From NCBI GenBank assembly GCA_035411585.1, contig DAONTI010000015.1, positions 1-64,000 of the forward strand: a stretch of 64,000 bases of DNA. Reading direction: 5' to 3'. Under the pieces are notes generated by a model, which did not search any database, was not told where the DNA came from, and saw only the letters and a program-made list of their open reading frames with translations. Shown one piece after another: positions 16,611-24,828 of the stretch (its first letter is position 1; each line of letters starts with the position of its first letter). The DNA is from MWDV01 sp002070715 (lineage in GTDB: Bacteria > Verrucomicrobiota > Verrucomicrobiia > Limisphaerales > MWDV01). The translations under genes were made by a program, and so were the position numbers.

Positions 16611-16733
16611 ATGCTCGGCATTAAATTCATCAAAGTGCAACCTACGGTTTATCTGCTTCAGTACCGCAAAGGCCAGGTTGTGCGCGAGGGTGCGGGTCTT
16701 TCCTTCTTCTACTACGCACCGAATACGTCGTTA
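16611..16733 (+). pseudogene. Truncated SPFH/band 7 family gene (N-terminal 41 codons only)
   Basis: The 41 codons from ATG 16611 encode an N-terminus typical of SPFH/band 7 membrane proteins (KFIKVQPTVYLLQYRKG followed by VVREGAGLSFFYYAP). The match stops abruptly where a dispersed repeat begins (16731), and the frame then continues into unrelated sequence to 16979. A full SPFH protein has about 250-350 residues, so this is a remnant interrupted by the repeat or by a deletion at it. It follows the DraG gene by 3 bases, suggesting the pair was once an operon. Confidence 0.7.
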
Positions 16734-16780
16734 ACCCAGGGCGCTGCCTTGGGCTATTCTCTGTCAGGCTTTCAGCCTTG
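16731..16780. repeat. Dispersed REP-like repeat, copy 1
   Basis: Starts TTAACCCAGGGCG, contains the inverted arms CCCAGGG/CCTTGGG, and ends with GGCTTTCAGCC. Two other copies occur at 17625 and 20694. This copy lies at the breakpoint of the SPFH remnant. Confidence 0.75.
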
Positions 16781-16935
16781 CCGTGAGGGAGCGGAACGAG
16801 GTTGGCTGTCAGTGTCAGAAACCGCCTTCATTAAACTCGCCGGCACGGGGCTGATCGGTGTGTCCGGTTCAGGGAAGCGGACGTTTGCACGCAAACCTCT
16901 CAAACCGAGAAGCAGCTTGAACATTGAGCATCACG

Positions 16936-16956
16936 GTATCACTGTATCAGCGTATG
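16936..16956. promoter_or_regulatory. Tandem GTATCA repeats before vapB
   Basis: GTATCA occurs at 16936 and 16944 and as GTATG at 16952, spaced 8 bases apart and running into the vapB start codon. Such repeats could be the operator for VapBC autoregulation. Inference only. Confidence 0.35.
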
Positions 16957-17184
16957 AGAACAACGGTAACCTTGGATGACGATGTGTTTGAAGCCGCGCG
17001 GGCCCAAGCGCAGGCCTCGGGCAAAACGCTTGGCGAGGTCCTTTCGCAACTGGCCCGGCGGGGATTGCGCACCGCGCCGCAGAGCACCAGCAAAGGCGGG
17101 CTGCCGGTATTTAAGGTTCAACCGGATGCCGAGATCATTCCCAGCAACCGCGCCCGAGAGCTGCTCGCGGAGGAGGCAACGTGA
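16954..17184 (+). CDS. vapB: VapB-like antitoxin
   Basis: A 76-residue protein beginning with the ribbon-helix-helix type stretch MRTTVTLDDDVFEAARAQA, usual for antitoxins of PIN-domain toxins. The C-terminal half (GGLPVFKVQPDAEIIPSNRA) is the likely toxin-binding tail. The start at 16954 is chosen because the domain begins there; an upstream ATG at 16924 adds 10 unrelated residues. The stop overlaps the toxin start by one base, as expected for a coupled toxin-antitoxin pair. Confidence 0.85.
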   Translation: MRTTVTLDDDVFEAARAQAQASGKTLGEVLSQLARRGLRTAPQSTSKGGLPVFKVQPDAEIIPSNRARELLAEEAT

Positions 17185-17603
17185 TGGCGGCATTGCTGGA
17201 TACAAACGTGTTGCTCGCGCTGGCCTGGCCCAATCATCAACATCATTCCCACGCGCACGCCTGGTTTGCCACCGAAGCAAAAAAGGGCTGGGCCACCTGC
17301 GCCTTCACCCAGCTTGGGTTCATCCGGCTTTCCTCCAATCCCGCCTACACCCGCGATGCGGTGTCGCCCCAGGAAGCCGCCACGCTGTTGCACCAATGGA
17401 CACAGCTCAAAGGACACCGTTTTTGGGCTTCACCGGCTGCTGATGATCCGGCGTTTTATCGCCGGGCTTTCGGTCATCAACAAGTCAACGACGCTTGGTT
17501 GGTCGAAGTCGCCCGACGCAACGCCGGACGCCTCGTCACCCTGGATACCCGGCTGCCGGTTCATTCGTCCGAGCCTGGCGTGGTCGAAGTCATCAAAGTG
17601 TGA
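17184..17603 (+). CDS. vapC: VapC-like PIN-domain toxin (ribonuclease)
   Basis: A 139-residue PIN-domain protein. The acidic active-site residues are seen in LLDTNVLLAL (Asp6), the middle NDAWLVEVARR and the C-terminal LVTLDTRLP, which together coordinate Mg for RNA cleavage. FTQLGFIRLSSNP is characteristic of the TA-type PIN subfamily. It is translationally coupled to vapB upstream. The target RNA is not evident. The module sits between a broken gene and a gcvP fragment, consistent with a mobile or accessory location. Confidence 0.88.
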   Translation: MAALLDTNVLLALAWPNHQHHSHAHAWFATEAKKGWATCAFTQLGFIRLSSNPAYTRDAVSPQEAATLLHQWTQLKGHRFWASPAADDPAFYRRAFGHQQVNDAWLVEVARRNAGRLVTLDTRLPVHSSEPGVVEVIKV

Positions 17604-17624
17604 TTCTCGCCGGACATTTGCCGG

Positions 17625-17674
17625 TTAACCCAATGCATTGCCCTGGGCTATGCTCTCTCGGACTTTCAGCCCTT
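17625..17674. repeat. Dispersed REP-like repeat, copy 2
   Basis: TTAACCCAATGCATTGCCCTGGGCTATG followed by GACTTTCAGCCC matches the copies at 16731 and 20694 with a few changes. It directly adjoins the duplicated gcvP 3' end, and the repeat plus gcvP tail are duplicated as one block. Confidence 0.75.
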
Positions 17675-17721
17675 TGAACCTTTGCGCCTCCGCGCCTTGG
17701 CGTTGAATTCACTTCGCGCAG

Positions 17722-17961
17722 TCAGGAATAATTCTCCATCCCCACGCATGAACAAACGGGGTTGCGATCGCCGTACACGTTGTCCACCCGCGCCACGGGA
17801 GGCCAAAATTTGTAGTCCAGCAGCGACTTCGCCGGGAACGCCGCGGCTTCGCGACTGTAAGGACGATTCCATGCGTCGCTGGCGATTTGGTCCGCCGTGT
17901 GAGGCGCGTTCTTGATGAGCTTATTCTTCACGCCAGATCCACCGTTTTTCACGACTGTCAT
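17722..17961 (-). pseudogene. Duplicated 3' end of gcvP (fragment)
   Basis: The frame ending at 17722 encodes about 65 residues nearly identical to the C-terminus of the intact GcvP that ends at 20791 (for example NAPHTADQIASDAWNRPYSR and DNVYGDRNPVCSCVGMENYS). DNA similarity runs from the REP-like repeat (17625) to about 17972, against 20694 to about 21038 in the intact copy. Upstream of 17972 the sequence is unrelated. It cannot encode a functional glycine decarboxylase subunit because the catalytic domains are missing. Confidence 0.85.
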
Positions 17962-17993
17962 TTCAGCGTAAGCAGATCCTTCAATCCGCCTGT

Positions 17994-19190
17994 TCATGGA
18001 GCGTTGAGGACGCAGATCGCCTTCACGACACCGTCCCTGTCTTTCAAGACTCGACCGGCCATGTAAGGAGTCCAAAGAACCGCGCACACCCCCGTCTGGT
18101 AAGTTTCTCCGTGAGCGATTAAAGCGTCAATGAAGCGTTGATCACTTTCCTCTACACCGTCGTGAACCATTTGCCGAATATCGCAATACTGAAAGCGGTC
18201 ATTCCCCCAAAGGAAAATGAATTCCCGCTCGTTCAGCGGAACATAGATTCGCAACTCGACGTCCCCCTCGATTCGCGGATCGGTCAGAACTGCACGCATC
18301 GCCGCCGAGATCGGAATCTTTGAATCACGATCTGCTTTCGCGGGCGAGTGATCGCGTTTGATTTCGCTGACAAAATCATCGGTCAGCTTGGCTTCCAGTT
18401 CATCCAACCAGGCAAACGCCATTTCTTGGTGCGTTTTCTGGGTGCGTTGCGCCTCAAGCAGGATTGGAATGCCGATCATCAGGGTCAGCAGGATTACGCC
18501 ACCCCACACGGACGGCTGGCGAATGACGCCGATAAATCTAACTATCTTTTGCTGGAGCAAGCCGATGCGGAGTCCCTGGACCAGTGCCCAAAGCAACGCG
18601 CAACCCACGCTGCCAAGCCAGACCCCAACAACCAAGGCGTTCGGCCCTCCCGTACCGGAAGGCTCATAGAAGAGTTGCGCTGTCAGATGGATTAAACCAA
18701 ACCCGATGCTGAGCAGAATCACCGGCGTCGTCCGCCAGCTCCAACACGCGGAAAGTTTTCGCAACAGATAGTATGACGAGGCCAGTATCGGCAGGAAAAA
18801 TAGCAGGAGAACAATTACCACCACGCCTTCGCCGTGACGGTTGTCCAGCGTGCCTGCCACGATGGCGCTCAAAAGGAGACATAAAACCAGCACGACATAA
18901 ACCCACTGACACCAGATCCAACGGCCACTCCGACGAAAGCAGGCTTCCACACTGGTCAGCCAGGCGATTATCACCGCGCTGCCGGACATCAGAACCATGT
19001 TGAGCCAATGGCTGAAGACCTCCATCGGGTTTCCGCCCCAGAAATCCTGGTAGCGCTCGTAATTATCCATAATGCCGTCTCGCAGGTGATTCACGACAAC
19101 ATAAGCTCCAGCGAGAGCAATCATCGGAACGAGCAAAGCGATGATCGCTCTCCACAACGACCGGGATTCATTTATGGCTGAGTCAGACAC
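17994..19190 (-). CDS. Unknown polytopic membrane protein with C-terminal soluble domain
   Basis: A 398-residue protein starting with GTG. Residues about 15-250 contain seven or so hydrophobic segments (such as IIALLVPMIALAGAYVV and VVVIVLLLFFLPILASSYYL). Residues about 255-398 are soluble and end with a stretch resembling extracytoplasmic sensor (PDC/Cache-like) domains, but no signalling output domain follows. No family recognised with confidence. It lies between the two gcvP 3' copies, on the same strand as the next unknown gene and 44 bases downstream of it. Composition is less GC-rich than the flanking core genes. Confidence 0.65.
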   Translation of the reverse strand: MSDSAINESRSLWRAIIALLVPMIALAGAYVVVNHLRDGIMDNYERYQDFWGGNPMEVFSHWLNMVLMSGSAVIIAWLTSVEACFRRSGRWIWCQWVYVVLVLCLLLSAIVAGTLDNRHGEGVVVIVLLLFFLPILASSYYLLRKLSACWSWRTTPVILLSIGFGLIHLTAQLFYEPSGTGGPNALVVGVWLGSVGCALLWALVQGLRIGLLQQKIVRFIGVIRQPSVWGGVILLTLMIGIPILLEAQRTQKTHQEMAFAWLDELEAKLTDDFVSEIKRDHSPAKADRDSKIPISAAMRAVLTDPRIEGDVELRIYVPLNEREFIFLWGNDRFQYCDIRQMVHDGVEESDQRFIDALIAHGETYQTGVCAVLWTPYMAGRVLKDRDGVVKAICVLNAP

Positions 19191-19234
19191 TTGCTGATGT
19201 GACGTGCGGATACTGGTTTTGCGGGGGTGGATGG

Positions 19235-20482
19235 TTAAAAGTTAAAGGGAAAAACAATGTCTCCCGTCTTCATTCCATTTGTACTCTCTACGCCTCCATC
19301 GTCGGTTAAATCGGGACCGATCGAGTAAATCACTTTCCGGGCGGGTGAATAACGCAACGGCTCACCATCGAAGTCGTCCAAAGGGATTGCCCCGAGATAA
19401 TCGGGAAGCAATTCCGCCAGTGATTGAGGATTGCGTCCCTGATTCATGTGAAAGGCGCGCAGGGCAAGCACGACACGAGTCGCGCGCAGGGCAACGTTTT
19501 CCTGGCACTTGCGCGCCAACAAAGCCCGTCTTGAGGGAAGGGTCATCTCATTAAGGAGTGTGCCGCCCACATTGCCACGAAAGATTAGCCAAAAGGCGGA
19601 ACGTTTCGTCCTTTCCTTGGGCATTTCCTGTATGCCTGTTGCATAGTAGTTTGTCACTGCCGCCATCGTGCGCCGGATTTGTTCGGCGAGTTCCATTTTG
19701 CTTTTTGTAGCGTCATAAGCGAAGCGGGAAACTGCAGTGGGTCGGGCGTTGGAAACAATTGTGGTTCCGTTAGGAAATTCGTCGAAGAAAGTCGCCTGGG
19801 TCAGGTAATCCTCTTTCAGGGCTTCACGAAGCGCGTTTTGATCGGCTTCGTACGTTTCCAATTGCTTCGCCATTTGTAGCAGATGGTTCGCTGGTAGCTT
19901 GGTGACGTCGGTAAACTGTCGCAGACATCCCAGCGCTCGCGACTTTATTGCCGCTCCCGTGAGATAGTGCAAAGTGTTACCACCCGATCCTTCGACTCGG
20001 TGACCAAATCGAATAATTCCCAACACTTTGGTGAATGCCAGCGCCTCATCACCATTACGGAACGATGATCGAGCCTCCACGAGCAGCAGTCGTGTCAATT
20101 GGCGCCACTCCTCCATATATGGAAATTTCGCATCAAAGTTTGTGATCGCATCCACTTGAAAATTTGGTCGCGCTAACGCCGCGTTTAAAGTGGTCAATGC
20201 TGTTGCGTTCTCGCGCAAAAACCCTTGCGCTTGTTCGTCATCCCAAAAGTCGCCGTTCGCCAACCGAGCGAGTAATGGTCTTTCCGCTTCGGTTGTCGTC
20301 AGCAACCCTCCTGCTTCTATCAGTAGCGGAAAAGCATTTGAGGATGCTGGCAACTCCACCCGTGCGGGTCGCAGATCAGCATCAGAAAACGTGGGCGTGG
20401 TCGGGTGAAGCAATTTAGCCAGATAAATTGCACCGATCATCAAGACCAAAAAGGCGCCAACTATGACAAGGATTTTCCGCAT
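19235..20482 (-). CDS. Unknown membrane-anchored protein of Verrucomicrobial type
   Basis: A 415-residue protein from ATG 20482 with an N-terminal membrane anchor (ILVIVGAFLVLMIGAIYLA) and a long helical soluble domain, probably periplasmic. The C-terminus (SLAELLPDYLGAIPLDDFDG, then LRYSPARKVIYSIGPDLTDD) resembles the tail seen in many secreted hypothetical and pseudopilin-like proteins of Planctomycetes and Verrucomicrobia. An upstream in-frame start at 20545 would add 21 polar residues before the anchor and is less likely. It is part of the insert between the two gcvP 3' copies. Function unknown. Confidence 0.7.
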   Translation of the reverse strand: MRKILVIVGAFLVLMIGAIYLAKLLHPTTPTFSDADLRPARVELPASSNAFPLLIEAGGLLTTTEAERPLLARLANGDFWDDEQAQGFLRENATALTTLNAALARPNFQVDAITNFDAKFPYMEEWRQLTRLLLVEARSSFRNGDEALAFTKVLGIIRFGHRVEGSGGNTLHYLTGAAIKSRALGCLRQFTDVTKLPANHLLQMAKQLETYEADQNALREALKEDYLTQATFFDEFPNGTTIVSNARPTAVSRFAYDATKSKMELAEQIRRTMAAVTNYYATGIQEMPKERTKRSAFWLIFRGNVGGTLLNEMTLPSRRALLARKCQENVALRATRVVLALRAFHMNQGRNPQSLAELLPDYLGAIPLDDFDGEPLRYSPARKVIYSIGPDLTDDGGVESTNGMKTGDIVFPFNF

Positions 20483-20693
20483 TAGCTTCTCAACGCATTG
20501 TCCTGCATTATCGTCCTCCGACAAGACGAATCTCCACCGCACCATTCACCACCGACTTGGAGGACACCATTCAGTTGCTGGAGATTCGTCTCGACACCAG
20601 AGCAACTATTGGGGCATCTGATCGAACTGGTCCGTCGGTAGTTTGAGATGGTCAAGTCTGCCGCCCTTTCAGGGCTGGGAATCTTTTTGACGA

Positions 20694-20742
20694 TTAACCC
20701 AGGGCGTCACCCTGGGCTATGCTCTGTCGGGCTTTCAGCCCT
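20694..20742. repeat. Dispersed REP-like repeat, copy 3
   Basis: TTAACCCAGGGCG with CACCCTGGGCTATGCTCTG and GGGCTTTCAGCCC, followed by the same GAACCTTTGCGCC spacer as copy 2, immediately downstream of the intact gcvP. A half-copy (CCCTTTCAGGGCTGGGA) lies 30 bases earlier at about 20664. The 308-base gap 20483-20790 holds nothing else recognisable. Confidence 0.75.
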
Positions 20743-20790
20743 TTGAACCTTTGCGCCTTCGCGCCTTGGCGTTAAATTTTCTTCGCGCGG

Positions 20791-23661
20791 TCAGGAATAA
20801 TTCTCCATCCCGACGCACGAACAAACGGGGTTGCGATCGCCGTACACATTGTCCACCCGCGCCACTGGAGGCCAAAACTTGAATTCCAGCAGCGACTTCA
20901 CCGGAAACGCCGCGACTTCGCGACTGTAAGGACGATTCCACGCGTCGCTGGCGATTTGGTCCGCCGTGTGAGGCGCGTTCTTGAGGAGATTGTTCTTCGC
21001 GTCGGCAGCCCCCTTCTCCACGGCCGTCATTTCCGCGTGGATGGCGATCATCGCATCGCAGAAGCGATCCAGCTCATACTTCGATTCGCTTTCGGTCGGT
21101 TCGACCATGAGGGTGCCGGCGACGGGGAACGACAGCGTGGGCGCGTGAAAACCGTAATCCATCAGGCGCTTGGCGACGTCCTCGGCGGTGGTGGCTTTGA
21201 ATGCGCGCAGGTCAAGAATGCACTCATGCGCCACCAGGTGATTGTGCGTGTAGAGCGTCGGGAAATAAGGCGCCAGTCGTTTGGAGATGTAGTTCGCGTT
21301 GAGGATGGCGTATTGCGTGACTTCGGTTAGTCCGCGCGCCCCCAGCATGGCGATATACATCCAGGAAATTGGCAGAATGCTGGCACTGCCCCACGGCGCG
21401 GCGCTGACGGCGCCGATCGGATTTTCGCCGCCCAGATTAACCACGTTATGGCCGGGCAGAAATTCGACCAGGTGTTCCGCCACGGCAATCGGACCGACGC
21501 CCGGACCACCGCCACCGTGCGGGATCGCAAAAGTTTTGTGCAAATTCAGATGGCAAACATCGGCGCCGATAAAGCCCGGCGAGGTGTAACCCACCTGCGC
21601 GTTCATGTTCGCGCCGTCCATGTAAAGCTGTCCGCCCGCGGCGTGCACGATGTCGCAGATTTCGCGGATGGTCGCCTCGAACACTCCGTGCGTGCTGGGA
21701 TAAGTGACCATGAGACACGCCAGCACGTCTTTATGCGCCTCCGCTTTGGCGCGCAGATCCGCCACGTCAATGTTGCCGTGGGCGTCGCAAGCCACCGCCA
21801 CGACTTTCATGCCCGCCATCACCGCGCTGGCGGGGTTCGTGCCGTGCGCCGAGGTGGGGATCAGGCAAATGTTCCGGTGCGCTTCACCGCGCGACGCGTG
21901 GTAGGCGCGAATGACGAGCAAGCCGGAGTATTCACCCTGCGATCCGGCATTGGGTTGTAGCGAGACTCCGGCGAATCCGGTGATCTCCGCCAACCACGTT
22001 TCGAGTTGCTCAAACAGTTTCTGGTAACCACGCGTCTGTCGTAGCGGCGCGAACGGGTGCAACTTCGCAAACTCGGGCCACGACACGGGAAACACCTCGG
22101 CGGCGGCGTTGAGCTTCATGGTGCACGAGCCGAGCGGAATCATCGAAGCCGTGAGTGAAAGGTCGCGCGACTCAAGCCGTTTGATGTAGCGCAACATCCC
22201 GGTCTCGGAGTGATAACGATGGAACACTGTGTGTTCCAGGAAGGCCGATTTACGCTCGGGGATTGGCGATCCGTGGACCGTGCCAATGTCGCTCACGGAA
22301 AAGTCCGCCGGCTTATCGCCATTGAAAATCTGCCAAAGCTCGGCAACATCCGCGGCGTTGGTAGTTTCGTCGAGCGAGACGCCAAGGGTGTGTTCGTCAA
22401 TCAGGCGCAGATTGATGTGATGCGCTTCCGCAATTTTCACAATGTCAGCCGCGCGTTTTTCTCCCAGATTCACGCGCAACGTGTCGAAACGCGGTTGTTG
22501 TTCCAATTGGCAACCGAGCCTTTCCAATCCGGCGGCGAACACTTCGGTCAACGCGTGAACGCGCCGCGCGATCCGCTTCAATCCTTCCGGCCCGTGATAA
22601 CAGGCGTAAAGCGAAGCCATGTTGGCGAGGAGCGCTTGCGCCGTGCAGATGTTGCTGGTGGCTTTCTCGCGGCGGATGTGCTGCTCACGGGTGCCGAGCG
22701 CGAGTCGCAACGCCGGCTTGCCGCGCGCGTCTTTGGACACGCCAACGAGCCGGCCGGGCATTTGGCGTTTGAAGGCGTCGCGGGTGGCGAAGAAGGCGGC
22801 GTGCGGTCCGCCGTAACCAAGCGGCACACCGAAGCGTTGCGCGCTGCCGACGGCGATGTCCGCGCCGAATTCGCCCGGCGGTTTGATGAGCGTGAGCGCG
22901 AGCAAATCGGTGGCGACCGTGACCATCGCTCCGGCGCCATGCGCTTTTTTCACGAACGGTGTGTAATCGTGAATGGCGCCAAACGTGTCCGGATATTGCA
23001 CCAGCGCGCCGAAGACTTTGTCGGAGAATTCAAATTGCTCCGCGCTGCCGACCACTGCTTCGATGCCGAGCGCTTTGGCGCGGGCGGAGACCACTTCAAT
23101 GGTTTGCGGATGGCAGATGGCGGAAATGAAAAAGACGTTGCGGCCATCTTTCAAACGCGCGGACATCGTCATGGCCTCGGCGGCGGCGGTGGCTTCGTCG
23201 AGCATGGAAGCGTTGGCGATGTCGAGCGCAGTCAGATCAGCGACCATCGTCTGGAAGTTCAGCAACGCCTCAAGGCGACCCTGGGAAATCTCAGCCTGAT
23301 AGGGAGTGTATTGCGTGTACCAGCCGGGGTTTTCCAGCACGTTGCGCTGAATGACCGGCGGCGTGATGCAATCGTAGTAACCCATGCCGATGAACGAGCG
23401 GAAGACCTGGTTTTGCGCCGCGATGGCTTTCAATTCGCGCAACGCATCAAACTCGGTTTTCGGTTCGGGCAGATGCAACGGCTGCGGCAACCGGATGGAT
23501 TGCGGCACGGCCGCAGCCATCAGCGCGTCCAGGGAATCGAAACCGACCACCTTGAGCATGGCGGCGGTTTCCGCGGCATTGGGGCCGATATGACGGCGAA
23601 CAAATTGATCCGGATGACCGAACGTTTCCGAATTTGCTTCCGGTGCTGCTGAAAAAGACAT
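20791..23661 (-). CDS. gcvP: Glycine dehydrogenase (decarboxylating), P-protein
   Basis: A 956-residue single-chain P-protein of the glycine cleavage system, which decarboxylates glycine with PLP and loads the aminomethyl group on GcvH. It covers the N-terminal half (RRHIGPNAAETAAMLKVVGF, FIGMGYYDCITPPVIQRN, TPYQAEISQGRLEALLNFQT) and the C-terminal half with the PLP-lysine region NLHKTFAIPHGGGGPGVGPI and SAAPWGSASILPISWMYI. Length is normal. gcvT and gcvH are not adjacent. Its last about 80 codons are duplicated near 17722, and a REP-like repeat lies just downstream. Confidence 0.97.
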   Translation of the reverse strand: MSFSAAPEANSETFGHPDQFVRRHIGPNAAETAAMLKVVGFDSLDALMAAAVPQSIRLPQPLHLPEPKTEFDALRELKAIAAQNQVFRSFIGMGYYDCITPPVIQRNVLENPGWYTQYTPYQAEISQGRLEALLNFQTMVADLTALDIANASMLDEATAAAEAMTMSARLKDGRNVFFISAICHPQTIEVVSARAKALGIEAVVGSAEQFEFSDKVFGALVQYPDTFGAIHDYTPFVKKAHGAGAMVTVATDLLALTLIKPPGEFGADIAVGSAQRFGVPLGYGGPHAAFFATRDAFKRQMPGRLVGVSKDARGKPALRLALGTREQHIRREKATSNICTAQALLANMASLYACYHGPEGLKRIARRVHALTEVFAAGLERLGCQLEQQPRFDTLRVNLGEKRAADIVKIAEAHHINLRLIDEHTLGVSLDETTNAADVAELWQIFNGDKPADFSVSDIGTVHGSPIPERKSAFLEHTVFHRYHSETGMLRYIKRLESRDLSLTASMIPLGSCTMKLNAAAEVFPVSWPEFAKLHPFAPLRQTRGYQKLFEQLETWLAEITGFAGVSLQPNAGSQGEYSGLLVIRAYHASRGEAHRNICLIPTSAHGTNPASAVMAGMKVVAVACDAHGNIDVADLRAKAEAHKDVLACLMVTYPSTHGVFEATIREICDIVHAAGGQLYMDGANMNAQVGYTSPGFIGADVCHLNLHKTFAIPHGGGGPGVGPIAVAEHLVEFLPGHNVVNLGGENPIGAVSAAPWGSASILPISWMYIAMLGARGLTEVTQYAILNANYISKRLAPYFPTLYTHNHLVAHECILDLRAFKATTAEDVAKRLMDYGFHAPTLSFPVAGTLMVEPTESESKYELDRFCDAMIAIHAEMTAVEKGAADAKNNLLKNAPHTADQIASDAWNRPYSREVAAFPVKSLLEFKFWPPVARVDNVYGDRNPVCSCVGMENYS

Positions 23662-23729
23662 GGCGGGAAGCTAGAATGCGACAAGGCCAACGCAAGTTTG
23701 AATTGTCGGGGGAGGGGCGTCCGTTTCCG

Positions 23730-23758
23730 CTGGCTTGGCGTTGATATTGAAATATATT
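23730..23758 (+). promoter_or_regulatory. Promoter of the DUF3616 gene (CTGGC-N18-TATATTGCGC type)
   Basis: CTGGC (23730) and TATATT (23753-23758) are 18 bases apart, followed by GCGC; the ATG is 8 bases after the -10 box. An almost identical arrangement precedes the gene at 28690. Confidence 0.5.
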
Positions 23759-23766
23759 GCGCGCGA

Positions 23767-24825
23767 ATGATCAGGCGGCCGTGGATAATTGGGTTGGCGG
23801 TGGTTGTCATGGGTTGGCCGGCTTTGCAAGCGCAGCCGGTTGGGGGCGATTTGTCGGCTTCGGAAACAAAGGACGCGGCGACGGCGAAGGTTCAATCCGG
23901 GGACGCTGATTCCGAAGGCTATATTCTTTGCCGCGGGACGTGTGATGCTTCGGCGGTGGTGGCGTTGGCCGGCGGACAATTCCTGGTGGCGGATGATGAG
24001 GACAATACCTTGCGCATTTATTCCTGGAGCCAAGGCGGGCTGCCGTTGCAGGCGTTTGATCTGTCCGATTTTCTCCGTGTGGACCGACGATCGCCGGAGG
24101 TGGACTTGGAAGGCGCAGCGGTGTTGGGGGATCGCGTGTTTTGGATTTCGTCGCATGCCCGCAACAAGAAAGGACGGGAACGAGAGAGTCGGCACCGGTT
24201 TTTTGCCACCACTCTGCCGCGCCCCGAAGGAACGCCCCGGCTCCAGCCGGTGGGACAACCATACACGCGCCTGTTGGCGGACCTGCTCCACGAGCCGCGT
24301 TTGCAGCCGTTTAATCTGGCGGCGGCGGCGCGGTTGGCACCCAAACAACCGGGCGGTTTGAACATCGAAGGCCTGTGCGCCACGCCCGAAGGCCATCTGC
24401 TTATCGGTTTCCGGAATCCCATTCCCGACGGCAAAGCGCTGGTCGTGCCGCTCTTGAATCCGACGGAACTGATTGAAGGCCGGGCCGCGCGGTTGGGGGC
24501 TCCCCAATTGCTGGATCTCGACGGGTTGGGCATTCGCGACATGGCCCGGGCGGAAGACAGATACTATCTGATCGCGGGCGCGTACGATGGCCATGGCCGG
24601 AGCCGGCTTTATGAATGGCGCGATGGTTGGCCCTCGCCGCGTCTGGTGCCGGGGATCGAATTCGCCGGGCTGAATCCGGAAGCGATCGCGTGCGTGACCG
24701 TTCAGGGCGCCCGGCGACTGCTTATTGTGAGTGATGACGGCGCCCGCTTGATTGACGGCCAGGCGTGCAAACAACTCAAAGCTCCCGACCGCAAGTATTT
24801 TCGCGCCCTCACCATTCCCCTTTAA
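23767..24825 (+). CDS. DUF3616 domain secreted protein
   Basis: A 352-residue protein. Residues 1-23 form a signal peptide (hydrophobic IIGLAVVVMGWPALQAQ). The rest is a beta-propeller-like DUF3616 domain with CDASAVVALAGGQFLVADDE, a DLEGAAVLGDRVFWISSHAR segment, a GLNIEGLCATPEGHLLIGFR segment and a terminal LIVSDDGAR. Such proteins are exported and of unknown function. The start ATG lies just after the -10 box; an in-frame frame to 23698 is upstream of the promoter and rejected. It precedes the lamin-tail gene by 3 bases, so both are likely one transcript. Confidence 0.82.
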   Translation: MIRRPWIIGLAVVVMGWPALQAQPVGGDLSASETKDAATAKVQSGDADSEGYILCRGTCDASAVVALAGGQFLVADDEDNTLRIYSWSQGGLPLQAFDLSDFLRVDRRSPEVDLEGAAVLGDRVFWISSHARNKKGRERESRHRFFATTLPRPEGTPRLQPVGQPYTRLLADLLHEPRLQPFNLAAAARLAPKQPGGLNIEGLCATPEGHLLIGFRNPIPDGKALVVPLLNPTELIEGRAARLGAPQLLDLDGLGIRDMARAEDRYYLIAGAYDGHGRSRLYEWRDGWPSPRLVPGIEFAGLNPEAIACVTVQGARRLLIVSDDGARLIDGQACKQLKAPDRKYFRALTIPL

Positions 24826-24828
24826 TTT

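Noticed and set aside
16611..16979. Intact 122-residue protein
   Set aside because: Only the first 41 residues resemble SPFH proteins; the rest is translation of the dispersed repeat.
22210..23652. A 480-codon plus-strand frame under gcvP
   Set aside because: The minus strand encodes a textbook GcvP; the antisense frame has no motif.
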